Below, one piece after another: positions 46,884-58,985 of a stretch of 64,000 bases of DNA (the first letter of the stretch is position 1; every line of letters begins with the position of its first letter). The stretch covers positions 3,100,001 through 3,164,000 of the forward strand of contig NC_092405.1 in the NCBI RefSeq assembly GCF_009017415.1, in the 5' to 3' direction. A program made the translations under genes and the position numbers. Below the pieces are notes generated by a model that saw only the letters and a program-made list of their open reading frames with translations, searched no databases and was not told the DNA's origin. Origin of the DNA: Aspergillus flavus (taxonomy: Eukaryota > Ascomycota > Eurotiomycetes > Eurotiales > Aspergillaceae).

Positions 46884-47241
46884 GCGCGTTCACTTTTATA
46901 CGTAAGGGCTTGTAGAGGGGATTAATTTTCCCCTGAAGAATAGAGATGGCAAAACGTCATATGCGCATGTCGAGAGTGTGCTATGGCTTTGTATCATATC
47001 GTGCTATTATATACTTTGCGAGCTGCTCGACTTCTTAAAGCTTGCGAAGTTTGCGGGGATTCGTGGTATATATTTTGCAGGTTGTGCTAGGGAATCAAAA
47101 TGTTGTTTTCATTTGGACATTCATCCAGTGAATTAGACTCGACAAAATTGCCCCTTGTGTAAGGTACATAAAACTGTCATGGTTCATTTCTGCACTGCAG
47201 CAACACCATCACTCCGCTGCCCTACCAGAGGGGAGCATGGG

Positions 47242-47943
47242 TTATTTGTTTTCGATCGAGTTGGCATGGTCGCTGTGGTGAGGATGCATGTATGCATCGT
47301 TTCTCTGATAGAGAGGGTATGCAGGTCCCCGATGTTCGCAATCATACAGACCCGCCAAGAGAACAAAATTAGAAATGGGTAATACTGATAAGTAAAAAAG
47401 AGCACGACGCCAGCAAACTCCGTCCCAGAAGATGCGCTTCACACCACGGATTCCATACTGTGGTGTAATGAATATCAACGCCAGTACGCCCACCAATTGC
47501 AAGTCCACCCGGAATGGTGATAACAAAGCCAAGGGAAAAAAGAAAGGTCGTAACATCAGAAGGTTGGTGATAATACGGAAAATGTCCCGATGCATGTCAA
47601 GGTACCGATGACAGATTCCCCCTTCGGGGATGGTAACCGAGACGACATATTAACGGGCATGGAAACAGAGCGGCGGGTGTGGCCTAGGGAGAAAAGGTCA
47701 GCCAATCAGCAACCGAGTTCCTGTGTACCAGAGTATGGGCAAGTCGAGAACATACTTATTGCAATTGGGACCGTCTGTATTTTTAGCGCGAGAGCTCTCC
47801 AGGGCTGGAGGAACAAATGGTAGCACCACCGCCGAGAAGAGACACGAAGTGGTGACGAATCGAGAGGTGCGAGTGTCTGGCTGCGGACGGCGAACAGAGA
47901 AATGGCGGATAGTTGGGCGGACGAACCGAACGGCGATAGCCAT
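47242..47943 (-). CDS. Possible small membrane protein gene, poorly defined
   Basis: Two observations suggest a transcribed minus-strand gene. A strong intron signature lies at about 47688-47760 (gtatgttctcg..., branch ggctgac, acceptor ttctccctag). A 117-residue hydrophobic frame lies at 47242-47595, with two or three membrane-like stretches (LALLSPF, LVGVLALIFI, LFYLSVLPISNFVLLAGL). An upstream frame (ATG at 47943) encodes an Arg-rich, presequence-like start. I could not join these into one frame, so the structure, and even whether it codes for protein, is unsure. No family recognised. Confidence 0.22.
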
Positions 47944-49604
47944 CTTGCAGTGCAGGGTACTAGTATACTAGTCGTGTGTTATAGGTGTAGCGAAGTTGTG
48001 AAGTTCTAAATCTAATAGCAAACGCCGATATGTTCGATGGTAGTGGGGAATAGACAGAAACCAGTCTTGGTAGTGGTCACGAGTATTTTAAATCCAACTT
48101 TAATTAGGACTGAGAAAGGACAAGGGATGGGGTTCTTCTACTACTTATATAAGAGGGTGAGTGATACAATGATGGGTGTATTGACTGAGTCCCTATAGAT
48201 TTGAGCACCTGAGCCGAGTGGGCCGATTTGTTGTGACCCAGTGGGGACTTTCTTCTGCGGGGTCTTTCACTCGAGGAAATGATGCTATGGGTAAAGAAAG
48301 AAACAGAACACGGCAACGATACGGATGTTACCATACCCAGCGTCTTATCGGGGGTCGGAAGAGCAACCCGAGAGTCACTTTACAATAATTACAGAGTATT
48401 AATGAAGTATGTATACATGTACATTGTACACTATATATACTACTGCACTCTAAAGGGCTGAGACATAGTCCTTACCCCACACCAAATAATAACAAGCAGC
48501 CAGAATATTTCTTTCTCGAGACTTCAACTAGTGGGGTGGACAAGCTACCGCCACTACGTAAACTAACGGTGAATGAATTCCGTGATGTGCAGACTCACGC
48601 CATGGAGGGGCAAAAATGGTCGCGACACTTCCGAAGACAGACGATTAAATCCAACTGCGGGGCCGATGGAGTCCAGGAACACGGGCGGTGATCGCGGTAG
48701 TTGCGTTTCCGTCTCATCATTCGATACCTGCAGCGCCTAAATGTTGAACGGTTGAACCTGACATCGGGTTCGTCATCAAGTGCTCTGATGGCGGCAGTTG
48801 CCCATCCGAAGGCCGCAGCTCTACGGACGCCGAAGTCCTTTTGTCTGCCTGATGACTCCCCAATCAATGAGTCAACAACTAACCTTGAAATTGTTTCCCA
48901 AGCTTCAATGCCAAGATAAGCTGGGTATCTCTCAGGCCCAACATACCCCTATTCTGAGAAAGCTAGACCAAGCCTTCGTTCTGGCGTGATGTACGGTATA
49001 CGGAATAGACATTGGATGACTCGTCAGCCAGCTGATTAATTGTTCGGATCGTTCAACTAACTCCCTGTAGCTTCAAAAGGGTCCTCACCAGTAGGGATTT
49101 CCCTTCGCCCCACAATGCTGGAAAGCACTAGATGTAACTCCTTTAACCCTCGAGCTTACCAACGATAACCGATAACGAACCGCTGGATTCAAGGGCTAAG
49201 TGCAAAACTTAAGGTAGTGGATCTACTCCCAATGTTAAGCAGCCTCTAAGGCATTTCACTCTTCACGTGCGGCAATCAACACAAGGAGCAGAACTTCATA
49301 GTTCAGAAGTTGTTTCCTCAGCTGCTCATTAATCTGCAACCGAGTATAATACTTGAAGTATTCCTTCAACAGTGTTATACATAAATGTGCTTGACCGTTT
49401 CCGGGAAAAAGTCACAGGTACCTTTACATAGTAGACCGCCGAAGGTCTAGAAGAAATGTAGGGCATAGTATCGCTCCCCCCCACTTAAATCAATATTATC
49501 GTGAAAAGTAGAGCTCCGCTTTGACCACTACTTTAATTGACTCCTTCGGAAGAACTCACCATGCTACGTGCTTATCGTGGAGTCCATACTATCTGTCATG
49601 AAGC

Positions 49605-49621
49605 TATATATATATATATAT
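49605..49621. repeat. (TA)n microsatellite
   Basis: Seventeen alternating T/A bases in a gene-poor region. Confidence 0.85.
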
Positions 49622-50099
49622 CTATGGAGAAAACATCCAAAAACTCAGCGGATAGACCATATTATACCTCATATCTATGACTCGACCTAGATGTCAGGGA
49701 AAAGCTATATTCAAGTCATCATTCTTGAAGGGGGGTGGGGGGAGGGAAGAAAGAAAGAAACGCTGTACAAAAAGGGCAGAGGTTTTATGATGGCGCATCA
49801 GGTTCAATTGTTCAACTAACTACTAGAGTCAAGTTAAAATGGACGCTGTGAGCCAGAAAGGTTGCAAACCTGAACCAGGGTTGAAGAAAGCAGACACTCT
49901 CAAACTGCCATGAACTTCAGGGAGCTGCTGTACACTTACGTAGTATGGATCTGTGCTCCACCGATCACACCACTACGGAATCAAGCTCCAGTGGACCCTT
50001 GCCGAGGGGGAAGCTTAAGGGCCTGACAGCCTGAGACGATCAAAGACAGCTAATGTCATTACAAGCACCACTGCGCAATAGACACGGTGACAAGACAGG

Positions 50100-50102
<3 letters not shown>

Positions 50103-50134
<32 letters not shown>
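50103..50134. repeat. 32-nt T tract (A tract on the sense strand of the neighbouring gene)
   Basis: Uninterrupted T run 166 bp downstream of the stop codon of the minus-strand secreted-protein gene. Such runs are prone to length error in sequencing. Confidence 0.95.
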
Positions 50135-50135
<1 letters not shown>

Positions 50136-50299
50136 TTCTTTGTGGTGATTCTTATTCCAAAAAAAAATTGGTATATGTACACGAAAAGAAAATAGGATTA
50201 AAGCGAGAGTCGAGATATGAGAAGGATAAGAAGGTGTGAAAAGAAAGGAAGAAGATTCTGGTCTCCACTGATATAATTGACACAATGCGAAGCAAGCAT

Positions 50300-52127
50300 T
50301 CAATGCCATTTACCGTGATGATGATGTCTCTTGTGATGCCTGCGACGAACATGGGAAGAAGAAGATGCTGTGGATAAGGAATCAGCATCGGACTGGCTGC
50401 TCGCCCTCCCACTTGAATCTCGTTTGGCTGGTAGGCTGCTTTTGGCAACAATCGGACCGAAACCAACACACGCGTCTGGTATGGCCTCCCTCAGATCCTA
50501 CTAATTGTTAGCAATCTTAGCAATGCCTCGTGCATGTGTACAACTTACAGCAATCGTGAGCTTTGCCAATGGATTCCCCTTGTCACTGGCTCTCGTTATC
50601 TCCGCGTTAAGACTAACTCCAGCCGAGGGAGCCACATGGACACCAAAAACATGGTGTTCTTTATCTTTCGCGCAGACCCCAGCGGTTGCTATATCTGTCA
50701 GCCAACGTGAAGAGAATCAAACACGGCGACGACTCACACTCAGAGAGAGATAATGTAGCCCCTAGAACAGGCTTCAAGTTGATTCCTGCTGCAAATCCAT
50801 GGCCTATCTCGGTCAGTATTTATCTTGATGAATGATATCAGCTATACATACCAAGAGCCTCAGCGGCTAATTGGATCGCAGCTTTGGCATGGATATTGAT
50901 GCCGGCTTCAATCTGAGCATCTACCTTCACCGGTTCAGTACGAACTTGGGGGGTCCACCCTGAGTGCACTACATGAGGTGAGAGAAGGTCAATTTTGAGC
51001 TCTGCAGAGTCCAGAAGGCTGATGTCTATCCCCGAGGAAACAGACGCAGAACCAGCGACCGGACCCACGCTGATACCAAAGCTAAAGACAATTTCCGGCC
51101 CCAGATCTAAGACACCAGGGATTGAATACCCGTATATTGGTATTTTCGCAAGGTCGAACTGCTGAGAGTATTCTTCGGTCAAGTCTCCACTTAATGTCAA
51201 TTTGGGCCCTATTCTTGCAGACACGCCGTGAGGTGTAAGCGTGAATGTTGCGGCCTTGGGTATATGGTTTTCGTTCCTAAGGTAGAAGCCAAGTTCGAAG
51301 CTTCCTTTGGTGCCACACTGATCGCACGACAAAGTTAGAGAGAAGGCATCTTCAGGAGTAGAAAAGTCCTTTTGAGGAAGATTCCACGGATGATCAAAAC
51401 TCATGGTCATGGTTCTCTGGTGCTCTTTTCTTTTTATGTGCTGCGGCGCGACACATGCATCGTGCACTTCTTCTTTAGCCACTCTGCCCACTGAAAGCTC
51501 AAAGGAATGGAAAACATCCTTCCATTCTGATCGTCGAGCCTGCAAATTTGCAGTTTTGGTGTGATCGTCAAACTCAATTTTTGACACGGCAAAGGGTACT
51601 CTATGTGTATTCCATCCACACTGACCAGTTCCGGCGACCACAATAAGGGTGTTTCGTTCAATGTCATTGACCCAGTTCCATGCACGCTTGGTGTATTCGA
51701 ATGACTTCTGGTTTTTGAAGTTGACAGCCATACTAGTATTGGTACAATGAACTGACTTCAGCAAAGATTTGAATCTTTCCATGGACACAACGCTTGTGTC
51801 ATCATCGGTTTCTACAGCAAATTCGGCGAAAGCGGGCTGTCCGTTTTGGGAAGCTGTTGTAGAGGTTAGAAGTTGAGAGACGCCCTGAATTATTTTAGTC
51901 TTGGTCGCTGAACAAATAAACATACCAGTCCAATGGAAAGAATCTTTCCTTTGAGGTTCCAGATGAACATGGTGCGACTCATTGTGATATCGTGCACCTC
52001 TCACTAGGAGTTGCTTTCCAGCTATTTTAGGTGATTCGAAATCGCGGAATACTAAGGGCGCGCTTTGCTGAAGCGAAAGGGTGACCAAAAGGCTGAAAGA
52101 GAGCCAAAAACGAAGAAAGTTTGTCAT
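50300..52127 (-). CDS. Secreted fungal protein, DUF7029/DUF7223-like
   Basis: Four exons: 50852-52127, 50738-50803, 50549-50694, 50300-50497; 561 residues. A signal peptide (about 1-22, FLRFWLSFSLLVTLSLQQ) is followed by an N-terminal domain (about 25-200; KDSFHWTGMFICS, CTNTSMAVNFKN, GTGQCGWNTHRVPFAV) and a beta-rich C-terminal domain (about 245-540; SFDHPWNLPQKD, LSCDQCGTKGSFELGFYLR, VSSGIDISLLDSAELKIDLLS). This two-part layout is found in secreted or wall-linked proteins of filamentous ascomycetes annotated DUF7029 and DUF7223, with no known activity. The last exon ends in a basic, histidine-rich tail (HVRRRHHKRHHHH, then GKWH). No GPI signal seen. Confidence 0.75.
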
Positions 52128-54359
52128 CCTGGCGGTCTTAAATCAGCGTCGCAGCGGCGGTTATGGCTACAATACTCAAGCTGACAGGAACAGCATCAGT
52201 ATAGCCGGGACCAGCTGTACAGATGAATCTTTGCGTGCTGAACATAATGCCCGAGAGGCATTCGCAGCTATAAGAGGAGCTAAGCGTCGTCTAGTTCCCC
52301 AAAACAGAAATCTTCCCCTTTCATGTAGTTCTACTCAGATCCCCTATCCGTAGCTCATACGGTGTGATGACTGTTCAGTGGTTCTCTCCGATAGCGTGGT
52401 GGACTAATCCTTGGCATGTTTTTGATTCAGGACAACGGATGCTTCGGCCGTTCATACTACATAGGTAGTTCAGAGACTAAGCGGCAACGCTAAAGTAGCC
52501 AGAATAGTAGTGTTCCTGACGACCCCTGTGCGTTCTTGTCTTTCCGAGAGAAGTTTCCGATGAGATCAGCCTCAATTCGAGCTCTCTACTCAGTAGTAAC
52601 TCGTGGCTCACTGCGTTGGAGGCGTAGCCAGTAATATATGTGAATGCGTTCTTGTTTGAGCAGGCAAATCAATCAACGGTTCAGTATGAATGCCATCATC
52701 TCCTCAACTTGTTTCCGCTACCCGCCACAAAAAAGATTTTTTTATAATTAAAGAAGACGGACAGGAGTATGCCAAGAGGTATACATTCAAGACATGCATT
52801 GTAGGATTCGCGATTTAACGGAAAGGGTAATCCCAATGGCCAGGGTCCAGTGGAGCGGTTAAAGTGCCAAGCTTTTCCCGTTATTAGTGAGACGTTACTA
52901 GTTCAATAGGGCCATTAGACCGTGCGACTAGTATCTCCTGTCCCATAACTTATCCAGATCCTTTTAGTAGCTGAGAATTTTTGCACAGCCATGTCCACCG
53001 GCCCATGAACCCCAATATAACCCGCTCCTGTCGGATTAGAGCCGAAGCCAGCCGTTGGAGCCTCAAAGGGAAATACGTAGGGGAGATATAGGGCTATACT
53101 TGATCTTCACATGTTTCAACCTAGGATTATCTTCAATCAGTTCAACGCGACTGCACGCAAGAACGAATAGCACAGGATTTTAGCGGGAGTAAAATTGGGG
53201 ACCTGAATATGCTGATGCCACCCAGCATGGTCATGTAGATATAACAGCTGGAGACTCCAATGCTCTTCCCTGCCTATTTCGAGTGACACAGTGCCAATGA
53301 TAGTCTGCTGTTAGCACACTTAACGTAGCCTTGCGAGTTTCACAGAGATTAATGCCATATTATGGGATCCGCTATGAACCAAAACATAGCTGATAGTCTC
53401 TTGTTCACATTCTCTCCTTGGTAGTTGGAAAGTCACATTCACTTTCTGGTATTTCTTGCTTAACCGCCATATACAGTGTATAAGCTCCCACTTCAGGAGG
53501 GAGCCACATGGCAAAGCTAAAGGTTACAAGTAGTATCCACTTTCAAGACCACGTAGGGTATATGATTTTAAAGGAGTTGCAATTTGCCGATCATCACTGT
53601 GATCATTCATAATCGGCACTACCGCAATTGGTTCGTTTTACCTTGCTGATATCCTATGATCACAAGCGCAACGCTCACAGAGATTTCCTGTATACGTCAC
53701 TTTGGACACTTAGCTGGAAGAATGACCCCCTGCAATACAGTACATTTCGCAGCTGCTCATAGTTGGGTTTACTATAGGCTGCCGAGAATCCCGCTTTCCC
53801 GTTGGGGATACATTGATCAACGGGCAAAATAGAGCGGAGATTTCCTCTTATGCTGAGCCGTGTCAAGCTATTGTTGTAGACCCGCTCGAGAGGCGAACGC
53901 AATGCAACAATATCAAATCTGCAATGTCGCCTACTCAATAGCGATTTCCCTCAAGAAGTACGCTCCACATAAGGCGTTGTGGATATCGAAAAGGCATCCC
54001 GAGAAGAAGTAGGCGCAGGAACTATCTAAGTAGCTCCTGGCTTTGTGGGACTGCTGCTGGGTTTGTATACCTAGTCAGGTATTCTTTTCCACGTGTAGGA
54101 GGTGAAAGGAGAAGGAAACAGATGACGCAACGAGGATAACCATGCTCTGACCTGCATTACATGATGTTATGCATCAAAGTCAATCTGCACAAAGATTTTG
54201 ATTCCATGTATGATTAATGTGTAGGAGATGGAAAGGGAATAGTACGGAAATAGAAGTGATCACGTGTGATAAGCGGAACCCGAACCGCTTCCAACTCCGT
54301 AGCCAAATTGACATCAAGAACCCCAACAACACCCTCAAAAAGAGATACTGCTGCCTGCA
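52128..54359. other. Divergent intergenic region
   Basis: 2.2 kb between divergent genes. Short frames only, none with a family signal or paired splice sites. No transposon or repeat recognised. Confidence 0.5.
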
Positions 54360-56042
54360 ATGACCTCTCATCAACTTGCCATTGCGAAGGCCTCATTCTC
54401 TGCGGGGCTTTTACGCCCAGATCCCACGTCCGTCCCGCGCGACGAGATCACAACATTCCATACCTCATTCGACAGGGCGCTATCGCATTGCTCCTCAGCA
54501 AACATCCAGGTTTGATTGCGAGTCCTTAGTACCGATATACACTGCAATACTAAATTTGTGACTCGGCGCGGCCGCTAGACCTGCAAAGAATGGCTTCTCG
54601 AGTACGTTGTCTCATCGTCAAATCGAGTGAATGTTTGGGCCAAATACCTGGTTGCGCTGTCTGGTTCGTTCAGCGAAGACAGGCAGCAACCGCCAGCCAA
54701 GCCACAGCAAACCCGGCCCATTTCTACGAAGAGGAAAAGGTTGCACATACTATACCTGCTGAATGACCTGTTTCATCATACCAAGTATCATTTGGATTCG
54801 ACTGCCGCCTTTTCCACCTTGACCGGTTCATTACAGCCGTACATTGTGGAATTACTGGGCTACGCTGCTTCCTACGACCGAGAGAAGCACCCCAAGCACC
54901 ATAGACGACTAGATACACTGTTGGATATATGGGAGCAACATGGCTACTACGGCAGCGACTATGTCAACAAGTTGCGGGAGGTGGTCAAGAACTCGGCGTT
55001 GTCGGGTCCTGTCAAGACCTCTATTGACGTCGAAGAGAGTAACACGGACTCTGCCCACCGGCTTCCGAGCAAGGATGTACCGTTCATCATGCCATCTACC
55101 CATGGCGACCCATCTACTCCTTACTATGACCTCCCCGCAGGCAACCTTGTCCCTCACATCATTCCTAACTCGACTGTTCCTCTTCGTCCAGATTCGATCA
55201 AACCACTGCAATTCCTGGCTGGACCAGCGGATGAAAAGTTGGTGATCGCTTTGAAAGCGTTCCTGAAAGACGTTGATCAAATATACGGAATCGAGAAACC
55301 AGAGCCCAAGGAAGATGAAGTAGTCGATATAGACGAGCTGGGCCAGACAGTCATACGCGACAAGCATACAGGAGACATTCTCAGCGGTGACACATACTAC
55401 GGGTGGTCTCGCGGGTTTTGCCAGCAAATGAAGAAGAGGAATGCGAAATCCAGCTCTCGAAGTCGCAGCCCAAGCCCTCGCAAGAGAAGGCGATATAGTG
55501 ATAGCTATAGCGACGACAGCAGACGGAGCAGATCGAGGTCCCAGAGTCGTACTCCACCTCGCAGATTTGGCCGGTACGACTCTCGTTCACGTTCTGCATC
55601 TCAATCCCGAAGTGGTTCCCGGCGCTCGCGTTCACGCGAGAAATCCTATTCTCCTCGCTCACCATCGCCACCGCGGTCCATACCCGCGCAACACCACAAT
55701 CAGTTCAATAATGCTGCTCCCCCAGGCTTTCCTCCACAACCACCACCGATGCATTTTCAACAAGGCTCACCTGCATTTCCCCAAGGGATGCCAGGAGCAC
55801 CTCCACCTCCACCCAACTACCAGGGTCCGTGGCCACCGCCGCCTCCACCTTTGCCAAACTACGGCCCTTCGAACTTTCCGCCCCCATTCCAACCACAAGG
55901 TGGACAGTTTCCTCAGCAGTTTCCCCCGGTACATGTACCACAGGGGCAGCAAATGCCGCCCGGATCCTATCACTTCCCTCCGCCTCACTCCGGGAGAGGC
56001 TGGAACCAGCATGGCTACCCACCTGGTCGTGGATGGAGGTAA
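54360..56042 (+). CDS. CID (RPR) domain RNA-processing factor with RS domain and Pro-rich tail
   Basis: Two exons: 54360-54509 and 54579-56042; 537 residues. An N-terminal CID/RPR-type domain (about 1-150) is rebuilt by the splice: ALSHCSSANIQ joined to TCKEWLLEYV, then RLHILYLLNDLFHHT and LLDIWEQHGYYG. These domains bind the phosphorylated C-terminal tail of RNA polymerase II. A central segment (DEKLVIALKAFLKDVDQIYG, then YGWSRGFCQQMKKRN) leads to an arginine/serine domain (about 358-430; SRSRSPSPRKRRR and many RS pairs) and a proline/glycine-rich tail ending GYPPGRGWR. The layout recalls human CHERP/SCAF-like splicing factors. Acts in the nucleus, probably coupling transcription with splicing or 3' processing. 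Confidence 0.83.
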
Positions 56043-56242
56043 TTTTGAATGTACAATAAGCTAGCACGATGATAGCCCATGAGAAGAAGAATCTAATCTG
56101 CAATGTACGAATAACACGAATCCATTCAGTAATACCAGATGCACTAGAATAGAGACGAAAGTTGTAATCCAACTCAGGTAAACCAAGTCCTGTACGTCGA
56201 TTACCCCCACAGCCCAACCACTATAAATACAAGAAATATTCC

Positions 56243-57005
56243 CTAATTACCCGTAGGCACAGCATGCACCCCGCTTGAAGCCAACCCAGGAGACGAAGAA
56301 GCCGCCGCAGCAGACGACGCCGCCAACATCGAACTAGTCATAGCCGCCCAACTCATTGCCATCTCAAGAGGCCGCTGCTTATTCTTTTCCAGAGCTTCCT
56401 GTTTATCCTTCATTGCTTTATCGTAGGACTCACATTCCTTGAATAGGTCGGCTCCCTGTTCAACTTTGTCAGCATTCGCTTTGAGACTTTACTTTTTCTT
56501 ACTCTTTTTGTTAAAAAGGAAGAGTCCATACTTTGTCCCCCGGTTGTCCATTACAACACATGACATCCTTTGTACAATTTTCGTTTGGATCTGTATCGGC
56601 CATCGCTTTACCTATCGTTGCACCATATCAGCAGCTGCGCGGCAATATATACAAAAAGACTGAAGGGAAGTCACGTAAAGATAAAAGAAAAAAGTACATA
56701 CAATCAAGCGAGAGGATACTTTTTACCGTTGCCCCATCTAATAATGGAATAAGCTGGCCCAATGGCTTAGTGATGCCCTCTGCGATGGAGTCGATGCTCT
56801 GACAACATTGTTTGGACCGATGGGTGTCTGGACAGATACCATTGTTTGCCTTTGGTGAGACAGAGGCAGAGGCAGCAATAGAGCTCAGCGCTGGGTGTGC
56901 GGATTGTTTAGTTGGGGTTGAGGCTGGGGTCTGCTGCTGAGAGAAGGGGATTGCGGTTGAAAGGGTTATTGTGGTTAAAAGGAGTAGTATCGTTTTGGGA
57001 TTCAT
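56243..57005 (-). CDS. Secreted eight-cysteine protein with class I hydrophobin-like spacing
   Basis: Three exons: 56702-57005, 56532-56611, 56243-56455; 198 residues. A signal peptide (about 1-18, ILLLLTTITLSTA) and a Ser/Thr/Pro-rich linker are followed by eight cysteines: C-x8-CC-x33-C-x11-C-x5-CC-x14-C. This falls inside the class I hydrophobin ranges. The hydrophobic stretch between C3 and C4 (GQLIPLLDGATVKSILSLD) fits. Unusually, about 60 residues follow the last cysteine: a charged helix (DKAMKDKQEALEKNKQ) and a Ser/Ala-rich end. The acceptor of exon 2 (acgatag at 56612) restores a cysteine codon across the intron, which supports the model. Hydrophobins coat conidia and aerial hyphae. 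A non-hydrophobin Cys-rich wall protein is the alternative. Confidence 0.7.
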
Positions 57006-58412
57006 TGTGACCGAGTGGATGTTAGTCGTTGCCCTTAGCTTTGTGGTCGTATAGGGGTTTGGGGAGGATCAAAAGTCGCTGAATTTGAGTGCCTGTTTGG
57101 TAAAGAATAGACGTATAGGTAGTAAAGTATGGTAAGCACTGAGGAAAGAGGGAAGCTTAAGTGATTATGAAGCTCATCCCTATGATCATTTGCGACAGGT
57201 TAGAATTAGCGGCTATAGCATCGCGTATGTTTGGGGCTAGGAAACAAGGGATAATAAGCGCGACATGCGTTGACATCCGCGTGTCTGGTTGCCTATAAGC
57301 AAGTTAGACAGTCCAACCCTGCATGGAATGTAGGGGCATGTCAAATTTAGACTGAAAAGGAATGCTAAGCTTGTCTACAATGAACATATTGGTTAGGGTA
57401 TCTCTCTTCAGGTGATAGATAACCTGCGTCGTAAAGCATTTTGAATGAAGATGCAATGGCCAGTTTGTACTGTTTGACGCTGGTGTACTTTTAACAGTAG
57501 ATGTCAAGGAATTCGCGTCGCGACCAACATACGGATTCAAACGGGGTATAGGATTATGCAAGGGGTGACGAGAATATAATTTCCGAGGCAAGTCAAAACC
57601 TGTACACGAGTATTCTATTTTGTACCTGCATAAAGCGAATCTCAATCTACTATTTCGATGAGCGGAAGGCAAAGATAGAAGGAAATGCAGTGGAAGTACT
57701 CCTTAAGACTGTCCTGCCAGGGTTGCAGCTGATAGTGGATGGACCGGAGTATATTGAACGGAAAACCTGCCGTCATCAACTTCCCAAACCAAGTAGTGTA
57801 CAGGACATGAAAACCGCTGAAACTGCTAGACAAAGAGGATTATGTAGGTGTTAAAGGAAAGACGAAATATGTTGATTCCTAGCTGTCCGTAGCCTGACAC
57901 AATGAACAGCTATAGCCAAGAAAACAAGCAAAATTGGCAGAGTTCTAGGCCATAAATCAATGACCAGCACTGCAAAACGAACGACGTTGAAGTCGAAAAC
58001 CGAAAAAAAGACGGGTCCCCAGTGGGCATTTGTGCCAGTGCATCAGGGCGAGCAGCACTGGACGTGGACTTGTTCATGCCGACTGTGGAACCAATTGACG
58101 CCGTTGCATATATCTATCAGTTGAAGAGGGTAAGCTCCAAAGGGAGCACAAATATCAAAATCGGCCAAACGTAAAGGACAGGCACCAAGCTCGACTCGAG
58201 TACGTCATAGCTCTGTGTATATCGCTTGAAGCAGGAATGCTTTCGCTATAATCAAACGCCGGGAGACACCGAAGTGTCTCCCCCAAATCGCCAAAATCTT
58301 GTATATGATATCGTCAACTCGTCAGCAAGGCACGCAGTGCCTTTTTGTCAAGGTAACGAGACACCAGTGTCACGTTTAATTACCCCCTCCTGCACCTCGG
58401 GGAGTGGTCTCT
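57006..58412. other. Intergenic region
   Basis: 1.4 kb between two minus-strand genes. Holds the promoter of the hydrophobin-like gene. The frame at 57304-57672 minus has no coding features. Confidence 0.5.
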
Positions 58413-58793
58413 CTAGATGGATGGTTTTTTCTCGCCATCTCTGATAGCTTTGCGTCCACCTCTCTCACCAAAGTCATGGTGGGAGACACCTGCAGAGGTG
58501 GGTGCAGGGCCTCGACGAAGCATGTCTCCCGCCAAGTCGCCGCTCTCGCCGCTACCTGCGCTGCTTCTGCTGCTGCGACTGACGGGGGAACCGTTGTCGG
58601 CATCCAAATCGGCAAAGGACGCCATCCGGTTGTGTGTGTATTCCAGCATAACGCGGCTATAATCCTCAACAGACGTATGAGGGTTGACCGTGCGATTCAT
58701 TTGAAGATGACTGTCGCCAGGAGGGCTTGTCCCTCCTCCATCGGGGGGAACTATAGGCTGCACGGCTTCGGGCTGCTGCATGGAAGTTGTCAT
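58413..58793 (-). CDS. Short hypothetical protein, with 5' UTR intron
   Basis: 126 residues, ATG at 58793. The protein is polar and probably disordered: Gln/Pro/Gly-rich start (MQQPEAVQPIVPPDGGG), a short helix-like segment TSVEDYSRVMLEYTHNRMASFADLD, and a Ser/Gly/Arg-rich rest ending GEKKPSI. A likely 5' UTR intron lies just upstream (58799-58985; donor gtaagtgg, acceptor ctgagctag ending 5 nt before the ATG), which supports transcription of this strand. I do not recognise a family and give no function. Confidence 0.55.
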   Translation of the reverse strand: MTTSMQQPEAVQPIVPPDGGGTSPPGDSHLQMNRTVNPHTSVEDYSRVMLEYTHNRMASFADLDADNGSPVSRSSRSSAGSGESGDLAGDMLRRGPAPTSAGVSHHDFGERGGRKAIRDGEKKPSI

Positions 58794-58798
58794 GGTTG

Positions 58799-58985
58799 CT
58801 AGCTCAGAAGGAACAGTTAGTTTACAGCATCATCACAATGTAGGATAGCAGCGAGCATCCACAGCGGGAAAAATCGTCGTTTCGGAGGCGGCACCAACGA
58901 CATCGCAGATCCAGGTCGGAAGTGGCGTTCGTTACGGCTGACTTTCCTGCGAGATAAAGAGCTCAAACGGCAGTCTTCCACTTAC
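58799..58985 (-). other. Probable 5' UTR intron of the short hypothetical gene
   Basis: Donor gtaagtgg at 58985-58978 and acceptor gagctag ending at 58799 (minus strand), 187 nt, with gtaaactaac as a good branch region about 20 nt before the acceptor. It places the start codon 5 nt into the next exon. Confidence 0.55.

Larger units (their letters stand above)
46884..50299. other. 3.4-kb gene-poor region
   Basis: No confidently supportable gene, apart from the weak minus-strand candidate at 47242-47943. It contains a (TA)n run at 49605-49621 and a 32-nt T tract at 50103-50134. Frames at 48104-48334 and 48595-48919 lack family features. Confidence 0.5.

Noticed and set aside
49600..50140. Microsatellite and T tract considered as transposon tail
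   Set aside because: No coding sequence, target-site duplication or terminal repeat recognised around them.
55441..56064. Alternative plus-strand frame of 207 codons and antisense frames near 55.7 kb
   Set aside because: Overlap the RS and proline-rich part of the CID-domain gene; repetitive composition keeps other frames open by chance.
57304..57672. 122-codon minus-strand frame
   Set aside because: No family motif, no promoter or splice context, composition like random sequence.
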